A stretch of DNA of 64,000 nucleotides from Lepiota brunneoincarnata (lineage: Eukaryota > Basidiomycota > Agaricomycetes > Agaricales > Agaricaceae), in the NCBI GenBank assembly GCA_023014365.1, contig JAEBUN010000027.1, positions 372,001-436,000 of the forward strand. Direction: 5' to 3'. Below, one piece after another: positions 56,850 to 64,000 of the stretch. Within the stretch, counting starts at the first letter, position 1. The number at the start of each line of letters is the position of its first letter. The position numbers and the translations under genes are program-made. Below the pieces are notes generated by a model. The model saw only the letters and a program-made list of their open reading frames with translations, was not told the origin of the DNA and ran no database searches.

Positions 56850-57566
56850 TGAAGAGGCTCAGACTCTCCTACAGGTGAATCGCGTCGAGGCAGAAACGGC
56901 CGAGCGAAATGAGCCGAAACAGGCCGAAACCAACCGAAACCGAAGCAAAACACAACGAAACACGGCGAAACGATCACGGGGCTTCGAAAACCAAAGGAAC
57001 ACGTTATATAGGGTAGAGAAGTAGAGGATGAAGACAGAGAGAAGAATTCCGGGTCTTTTGTTGACTGGAGAACTCGTCTCCGAGGCTCCTACTTTATATA
57101 CACGAAAACTACGAATAATTAAACTTTTTCCTACACCGAAATGGAGAGGAAAATGTCGGCTACTAAAGCTAGGTCGTATCTGGGATGTAGGGAACGTGAA
57201 ACAGGAGAATCGTGAAGTTTTTCTCGGCTACGTTAGCCAAAGATTAGGGAACAGAAAACGATAGGATAAAAAGGGTGATATGCGAAGCACAGAAAAGACC
57301 AAAAAGAGGGAGAAATTTTTCTCTACGATCGGGACGTCGCGAAACGGAATGGAGAACTAAATAGTAAAACTGTCTGTCCTTGAACACATGAGGCTATCGA
57401 CGGAACGGGAACTGCCGTCGAATGTTGCCTGTTTCTTTTGTATGAGCGCTCCGAAAGTTCGTGATCCGAGGTTCGATCCGGATTCGGCTTCCGAGTTCGG
57501 CTTCCGAAACTACGAGAGGTGGCATGGGGCAGCCGTTGCACATGCAGCCGCATGCCCACCTCTACA
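56850..57566 (-). mobile_element. Solo gypsy-type LTR
   Basis: 717 bp. Minus-strand start TGTAGAGGTGGGCATGCGGCT at 57566, end CCTCTTCA at 56850. Same plan as the LTRs at 17627 and 25156 but clearly diverged. Flanked by GTGA at 56846-56849 and 57567-57570, again a 4-bp duplication. No internal region remains, so it arose by LTR-LTR recombination. Confidence 0.85.
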
Positions 57567-57705
57567 GTGAAGCTTTACGTTGTTCCTTCAAAATCCAACA
57601 TAGCCTGACATACACAGTAGTTCGAAAGTATATACTACAACAGCTGCACGGGGGTTGTGTCTTCCGAAATATGTAATTGCTCGGAGGGGCGTCGACGGGC
57701 TGGGT

Positions 57706-59731
57706 TTAACGACTTCCGTTGGCCACCAACACCTCTCGCTGCCTCAGCCTGTCCATTATCCTCATCTCAACTTCATTGAACATATCATTCTCCCTCTCCC
57801 TTAAACACGTAATCAGACTCTCAGAGTCGGGGGATCCGGGATCAACTGCGTGCCTAAGCGACGAGTTTGGAGTTGTCGGATTCCCTAGCCCTGAACAGTG
57901 GCCCCCCGCCGATGACCTATAGGCTTCCATGTCGTTTGGAATATCCAATAGGTGCTCCCTGAGTATTATCACGGTTCGGGCTTGTTCTTCGGGTGAAATA
58001 TTGGGATATCGGGCGTGGAGAACACCTTTTGACGGTCGGAATAAGTGTACTAAGCCATAGACTGATAGTGGCTTGATCCCTGATCATCGAAAACCAGGTC
58101 AGAAACAGATGTGTAAAGGCTGAGAGAAGGAGACGTACCAAAAATGACGAGCAATATGGTAGTTCCAAATATTATAGCGAATAAACCATTGAAAAAGGTC
58201 CAAACACCACCAGCCAGAGCAAGTCCGCTAAGTACAGTGCCTTCATTGATATCTGCATCTATCCTGAATTCCGGAGGGGACGTGTGCAGAGGAAGTATTC
58301 GCAGTGTTGCGGTACTGTTGCTTTTGGTGATGAGAGGCGACGGATCTGGCACGAGGGAGTATATATCTGCAAGTCAGGAAACGACGGGTCCTACCATCCA
58401 AGTCCATTAGTAGTGGAGTAGCAAAACATGATATGGTAAGCTGCTCACAGCTGGTATACCCAAGGCGGTTATTCCAGAATTCGTGATCCTTTCCCTGAGA
58501 GAGAATGAGGCGATGCCGCAAACATGAGAGCCAGGTAAGAGGAGGGTTGGGAGCGTGTTGGCAACTACATCATTCGTTGAATTTGTGAGGCCAATATAGA
58601 CGAGGGCTTCTTGGGGATGAGGGTCATCTGACAGGGGAAGACTTGAGATATTTCCACGAGCAAAGGTGTTCCAATCAACATTGATCAACACCTGAGACAT
58701 GCGCGTAATCAGCCGGCTTGAAGGGAAAAAGGACGGGTCCCATTCAAGTGGTAAAGTGCGAGCAGCGGTGAGGGTTGAAAAGGGCCCTTCGTTTTCGACC
58801 TCAGGTGGGTCACAGCTTGCGTCACTAATGGTGCCTTTTAACATGTATTGAAACAAGGTAGATCATCATCGTACACAGCAGACACACCTTTGAGTCCTGA
58901 CGAAAGTAGTGATGCATTCAAAGAGGAACTGCAACCTCTCCTTAGTGCCCCCTCATTTTCTGGAGTGGCCCAGTCTCCTGGCGGATGACCAAGTTGCTGG
59001 GATTTGACTTTAGTGAGGCATTATTTTGAGCCAACATGGACTCACTGCGACCACTCTAAAGGAAGGCTGAGGGATATTAACGTTGTCATACGACGGTGAC
59101 ACCGAGTGTGAGGTTTTTACTGAGGTGAAACCACTCTGGTGACTTATTGGTCCAATGATTAGAGCATAGAAAGTGACAAGAACCATAAGAACGAGGAGGA
59201 GGCCAGCCAAGACTCCTCGAACCAATCTAAGAATCCGAGTGTCTGTGCTGAGGTTAATGTAAATAGAGATACAGAAGCACATGGGAACAATGTACCTGAA
59301 CCGTCTCCTGAAGAGATATTTCCCAAATACAACACTCAAGACTTGGCCTCGTAATTTCAGGGGTGTTGAATTCACTGAGTACCAAGCCGAGATCGGATCA
59401 TGGATGTGAATAATGCTCTTCCCTTTCAGTGGTAAGAACATCATACAGAGGTAGGCAAAATGAGGCAACAACACAGAGCACGAGGGTGTATGAGGATACA
59501 GCCGCAAGGAAACTCGATGTAGAGATCGAATCTGATAATGTGGTGGACCAGAATCATGAAGGGAGATAACAAAGCTGCTGGGAATGTGAGTATGGATGGA
59601 CGGAGGTCAGTTATGTTCCAGAGAAAAGGGAAAGTTAACCCAAAGCAAATTACGGTGCTTCCAACAAGTGCTCTGAAAATGACTTTGCGTAATAGCAGAT
59701 GAATGGTTTGCACAGATTGATTATGACGCAT
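57706..59731 (-). pseudogene. Multi-span membrane protein, TM family copy C
   Basis: Read from ATG at 59731. The N-terminal ORF fuses near 59520-59545 into the middle of the second segment, so one or two spans are deleted. The junction also carries a one-base shift (CTCTACATCGAG). The rest is good: donor GTACAT after the RRRF segment, soluble domain 58856-58430 (VANTLPTLLLPGSHVCGIAS), last span GGVWTFFNGLFAIIFG, proper last donor, and intact tail to 57706 with an extra C-terminal extension. Not functional as a whole protein. Confidence 0.65.
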
Positions 59732-59904
59732 TGGTTTGTGGGAAAGCATGAGAGGGAGATAAACACAGTACCTGTTGGCCCTCCTTATTATACGTATCAC
59801 AACAGGGTTTGTTCTAGATACAAAGCTGTAGAGATGAAGTATTTTGAGCGAACGGAAGTTGATGGAGGGACTCATCATGCCTGGACTTTGATGAATGTGC
59901 ACCT

Positions 59905-60480
59905 ACTTATCACAAGGCGCATTCGAGAATGCGAGCGGCCTTGGGCGCATGATGGTTTACGCGAGGGCATGCATATAGGAACGTATCCGCTGGGTGCTTT
60001 GACATTGAGTGCACACTGAAAGGACCCCAAGAGCTCGCACCCTTATCGAATATGATGCATCGATGATTGGATCGCTTGGCTGTGTTGGGCCCCCTGCACC
60101 ACCCGAAGAAGTGTTGGTTGTATGCTGCCTGTTGAACGAGTGTATGCTGGAGCTTATTCCTCCATATCTGTAACCACAGCAGCACAATGGAATATTTACA
60201 GCGATACAACCATTGATATTGTTTTTACTAGAGGCACCCCATGCCGACCACTACCACTTCTGCCACCGTTGTCCGTTGTTCGTGACCTCAGCGCCCCGGT
60301 GGCGGTTGATAACACGATTACAATTGTTATTCACGTTCGGACATTGCATACATTTGAGCCAACAGACCATGGAAATCATGCATTCGAACAGGGGGATATG
60401 GTCAACACCATGGGTGGATTGCAACATAAGCGTCAAGGTCACCAACATTATTCAGATCAATAGTGGCGATCACAGTTTTA
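59905..60480. pseudogene. HSE1-derived scrap (copy C)
   Basis: Mirror image of 2800-3290. The linker piece is on the minus strand (59960-60190; CAGCGGATACGTTCCT in reverse). The SH3 piece is on the plus strand (60310-60440; VIHVRTLHTFEPTDHGNHAF). This is the best-preserved SH3 scrap. The inversion between pieces is the same as in copies A and E. Confidence 0.7.
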
Positions 60481-60502
60481 TACTGCTCCTCCGCTCCCGA
60501 GC

Positions 60503-61330
60503 TCACGCTGACAAGCTCGCTTTTGCGACGACACACAGGTGCTCTGCGACCATCTTGGCTTTACCCATGATACCGACTTTTTCGCCATCTCCTTGAGTAT
60601 ACATCTGCAGTCGGGTGTACGCATCAGGTAGATCTTTGGCGTCGTCTTCCAGTCCACAGCCAATTGCTGGATCAGAGCCTTCTTCTCCCGCATCGTTGCT
60701 GTCTGGGTTATCTGCGTAGGTGTGGGGTGAAGGGGAGAAATCATTATCATCACTTGAGTGGGACTATGCATTGTTCGGGTCCTTGGGGCCTTTCGTATTG
60801 TTGGACTTAGGCTCGTTAACCTCCTTTTCTTCATTTTCTTCCGTGAAGCCCCCGCCGCTCTCATAGTTCGCCATTCTCCTGTGCGCTTTGTTCCTTCGCC
60901 CCATCCTGTGCCATCCCACCAATGTCCATTTCCCCGTTCGTTTCACCATCATCTCTGTCCGACTAATCACCCACGTCGCCGTTCTTCACTTTGACAGGCT
61001 CGTCTCCAACAATAGGAGTCGAGGAGACGGAACGACCCATTGCTTGCATGACCGCCGTGTGGATGAGTCGTTCGCACCCAACGAGGGTATCGAGCTCAGC
61101 TGGGAAGTGCATCTTCTTGGATATAGGTTCCACACAAAGTTAGCAGAATGGCGGTGGGCACCTGGGAAGAACAAACTTGAGGACCGTAGTCTGTGAAAAG
61201 TAAGCAGAGAGGCAGGCCCTCAACACAGATAAAAAGTGATTTCACGTATTCCATGCAACCAGACATGATTTAGAACGTTCGGTGTAAACACGTTTCAGCT
61301 TCCGTGAGGGACACAGGCTTGTGCAAGGCT
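60503..61330 (-). pseudogene. Relic of acidic-protein gene (copy C)
   Basis: Best-preserved copy. The minus strand reads, in order: KMHFPAELDTLVGCERLIHT (about 61120), SSTPIVGDEPVKVKNGD, the acidic part GGGFTEENEEKEVNEPKSNN, then GCGLEDDAKDLPDAYTRLQM and GEKVGIMGKAKMVAEHLCVV, with a stop at 60503. A stop codon after GDVGD and at least one frame change interrupt it, so it is probably dead. Family not recognised. It gives the likely original order for the broken copies A and B. Confidence 0.55.
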
Positions 61331-61419
61331 TGGGTACCAAGATCAGCCAACAGGTCCTGATAAAAGGCCGCCATGAGCTATCACACTTACTCCTGCTGTT
61401 CTATCCTGCCAACGAAACC

Positions 61420-61800
61420 TTCGACCTGGATGAAGGTATTGCCGGTTCGTGCCGCGCCAAAATGCCTATCCTCGTTAGCCTTGAGGAATTCCTCCAGAAT
61501 TGGTCGATTTCGAGGATGCCCCTGATACGTATCATGCTAGAAACACCACTGTGCGCACACAATCAAAAACCCATTGAAAAAGTGAAAAGAGGATATCATA
61601 CCAGGTAATGTCCTCGACCGCATCTGCGGTGCCGCCTCCACTCAAACCAACATAATCTCCATGGAGATTTCCGTATACTTTCCCAGCGAGAGAGACCTAT
61701 GTCTCACCCTCGGCGCCTGATCGGGCAAATTAGTAGTATCAAATTTTCCGACCTGGCATGATCCATAATTCAGTGTACACATCGGGCTGATTTTCAGAGT
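61420..61800 (-). pseudogene. Calpain-like cysteine protease fragment
   Basis: Minus strand reads GNLHGDYVGLSGGGTADAVE (about 61680-61620), which matches the GDY-x-L-x-GG-x3-EA-x-ED motif of calpain catalytic domains. It is followed by a GT-AG intron (about 61608-61542), then ILEIDQFW and, after a one-base frame change, EEFLKANEDRHFGAARTGNT, as expected next in calpains. The catalytic Cys, His and Asn regions are not found here. A decayed fragment; identity inferred from motif order only. Confidence 0.55.
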
Positions 61801-62420
61801 CGTCTGGCGTTTCGTATTAGGATGAATTAGCTAGGCCCCTGTTCCATGTCGCTGTTGGAGCTGTCATCCGGTTTGGTTGTGTCAGCGGGGAGTAATGCCA
61901 AACTACAAGGAGGAAGTGTTAAGATGAACAGTCTCCTATAACATAAGAAACGGAGTAGTTTGGGGGAATGTAGTCTTGGTTCAATCCCAAGACCTCGCAC
62001 TTTGGCAGATTGCTGCCCTTCTTTCAGAGACGGCCAGCCTGATGCTTAGGTAAGAGGGACAGACAGAGACAGACGAAAAAGCCGCGGTGTGAAAGACCAT
62101 GCGGTGGGCTGGACTCTCATTAGGCACCGTGCCATGAGGGGCCTGGGAGGGATGCCCTAAGCACAGCCCCCCTATTCTACCATGGGGTTCGGGAGGCACC
62201 TCGGCACGCTAGCTGATCCGGCAGATCAATTGATATATTGATTCACACTTCCCTACAGTCACCCTAAGTTAGGTAGTCTAATTCTATCGCTACACGAGCC
62301 AAGGGGGGTTAGGGCAGCGGTTAAGCCCTCTGATGACCCCCTTCACAAGGGCGAAACTTGCATGTCCCCAACAAATACCATAGTTTTGGGAAAATGTGCA
62401 TTCTGAACTAGCAACTGATT
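61801..62420. other. Non-genic; possible tRNA-derived repeat
   Basis: No gene. TAGGGCAGCGG near 62312-62322 resembles a tRNA A box, and GGTTCAATCCC near 61978-61988 resembles a B box. They are not arranged as one tRNA, and no cloverleaf was found. Confidence 0.3.
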
Positions 62421-62473
62421 GAATGACAACTCACAGATTTAAATTCAACAGGCCGCCGTTGGTCACCACTCCT

Positions 62474-63955
62474 CTACCTGTCTATTGTTCTCATCTCAGC
62501 TTCGTTTATCCTGCCACTCTCCCTATCCCTTGGAGAGATAATAAGACTTTCGGGGTCCAGGGATTCGGAATCAATTGCTTGGCTAGGCAAAGTTGGAGCT
62601 GTTGGACTTCCTGCTTCCGAGCGGAGCTCCCCGGGTGATCTGCCAGCCTCCACATCGTTCTGAATGTCAAGCAAGTGCTCCCTGAGTATTGCCACGGTCC
62701 GAGCTTGTTCTTTGGATGAAATATCAGGATATTGTGCATGGAGAACACCTTTTCGACGTCGGAAAAAATGTACTAAGCCATAGATTGATAGTGGCTTGAT
62801 CCCTGGTCATCGGAAATCAGGTCAGAAACAGATATGTAAAAGGAGAGGAGAGGAGACGTACCAAAAAGGACAAGTAAGAGGGTAGTTCCAAATACTATAG
62901 CAAATAAACCATCAAGAAATGTCCAAACACCACCGGCGAGAGCAAGTCCGCTAAGTACAGTACTTTCATTGATTTCCCCATCGAGCCTGAGTTCTAGAGG
63001 GTTCCGGTGCAGAGAAAGTATTCGCAATGTTGCAGTACTGTTGCTTTTGGTGATGAAAGGCGACGGATCTGGAATGAGGGAGTATATATTTGCAACTAGG
63101 AAACGGCGGGTCTGCCATTAAATTCATTAGTGGTGGAATGGCAAAAACATGATACGTAAGCCACTTACGGCTAGTATACCAAAGGCAGTTATTCCAGAGT
63201 TCGTGATCCTTTCCCTGAGAGACCATGAGGGGATACCACAGACATGAGAGCCAGGTAACAGGAGGGTTGGGAGCGTGTTGGCAACTACATCATACGTTGA
63301 ATTTGTGAGGCCGAAGTAGACGAGGGCTTCTTGGGAGCGAAGGTCATCAGCCGAGAAAAGACTTGAAATATTTTCACGAGCAAGGGCGTTCCAGTCAACA
63401 AGTGATCAACACCTGAGGCATGTGCCTAACCACCCATGCTGATTCGAAAACGTTGCCACTCGGGTACCATTCAGGTCGTAGAGTGCAGGCAGTGGTAACA
63501 GTTGAAAAGAACCCTTGATTTTCGACCTCAGGCAGGTCGCAGCTCAAATTCCTGATGGTGGCTTGTGGCGGGGAAATTATTTCTGACCAAAGTAGAGTTG
63601 CATTCAAGGAGGAACGCAACCTCTCCGTTAGTTCCTTCCGATTTTCCGGAGTGGTCCAGTCCCCTGGGGGATGTCCAAGTTGCTAGGATTCGACTTTAGT
63701 TATGCATGAGTTTGCGCCAAAATAGACTCACTGCGACCACTATAAAGGAAGGTAGAGAGATTTCAAGGCCGTCATACGGTGATGGCACCGAAGTGAGAGG
63801 TTTTAATTGGGGTGAAACCACTCTGGCGACTGATTGGTCCAACAACTAGAGCATAGAAGGTAACGAGAACCATCAGAATGAGGAGGAGACCAGCCAAGAC
63901 TCCTCGAACCAATCTGAGAATACGAGTGTCTGTGCTGGGATCGGGGTAAATAGAT
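62474..63955 (-). pseudogene. Multi-span membrane protein, TM family copy D, 5'-truncated
   Basis: Only the part from the TDTRILRLVRGVLAGLLLILMVL span onward is present. The soluble domain carries one extra base near 63400 (ATCACTTGTTGA against ATCACTGTTGA), which ends the frame at VLITC. Intron 4 is absent or altered (IISPPQAT joins directly). Last span, proper donor and intact tail end at 62474. Everything upstream is replaced by gypsy-LTR-like sequence at the window edge. Confidence 0.62.
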
Positions 63956-64000
63956 CGACTCTCACCAGGCGCCGAAACAACCACGATCGAAACGATCAAT
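63956..64000 (-). mobile_element. Gypsy LTR fragment at window edge
   Basis: The minus strand reads TTTCGATCGTGG-TTGTTTCGGCGCCT, matching the last part of the gypsy LTR (near 18970-19015), then passes into TM copy D at about AGAGTCGA. The rest lies outside the window. Confidence 0.5.

Overview
The window is fungal nuclear DNA. Genes carry many short (about 45-60 nt) GT-AG introns. The recognisable products are eukaryotic: the mitochondrial ribosomal GTPase mS29, an Mms2-type ubiquitin E2 variant, the ESCRT-0 subunit Hse1 and a microsomal P450. The transposons and multi-copy membrane-protein genes look like those of mushroom-forming basidiomycetes (Agaricomycetes). A Ceratobasidiaceae/Rhizoctonia-like fungus is my best guess from family resemblance only; no database was searched.

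Only 50.5-56.4 kb looks like ordinary core genome. It holds MRPS29 (+), the UEV gene MMS2 (-, stop codons 60 bp apart) and HSE1 (+), whose Pro/Gln-rich tail is out of frame by one base. A single-copy membrane protein gene (13.6-15.5 kb), an unrecognised multi-exon coding relic (8.7-10.4 kb) and a P450 relic (40.9-43.4 kb) also stand alone.

Most of the rest is one composite segment copied several times in both orientations. In order it contains: a relic of an acidic-protein gene; an HSE1-derived scrap whose SH3 part is inverted relative to its linker part; a multi-span membrane protein gene ('TM family'); a convergent gene for a small secreted six-cysteine (knottin-spaced) peptide; then non-coding blocks called here R4, R2 and R3. 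Copies: A (1-8.6 kb, +), B (16.6-33.2 kb, +, split by transposons), E (44-49.1 kb, +), C (57.7-61.2 kb, -), D (62.5-64 kb, -, cut by the window edge). Partial copies lie at 10.6-12.1, 34.8-38.5 and 38.8-40 kb. All five TM copies show a different reading-frame or splice problem. All five peptide genes keep an intact frame, and share an intron that restores a common C-terminal cysteine.

Mobile DNA is layered. A near-pristine Ty3/gypsy element (17627-25869) interrupts segment B. Its gag stop is preceded directly by a -1 slippery heptamer, and its 5' LTR was later interrupted by a 698-bp copia-like solo LTR. A sister of that solo LTR sits at 30990-31689. Both carry an acidic ORF starting 4 nt inside the LTR. 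Older gypsy-type LTRs occur at 12.1-12.7, 56.85-57.57 and the right edge; a related LTR-like stretch lies inside a 1.27-kb element with about 76-bp terminal inverted repeats (33549-34819).

No rRNA, convincing tRNA or CRISPR array was found.
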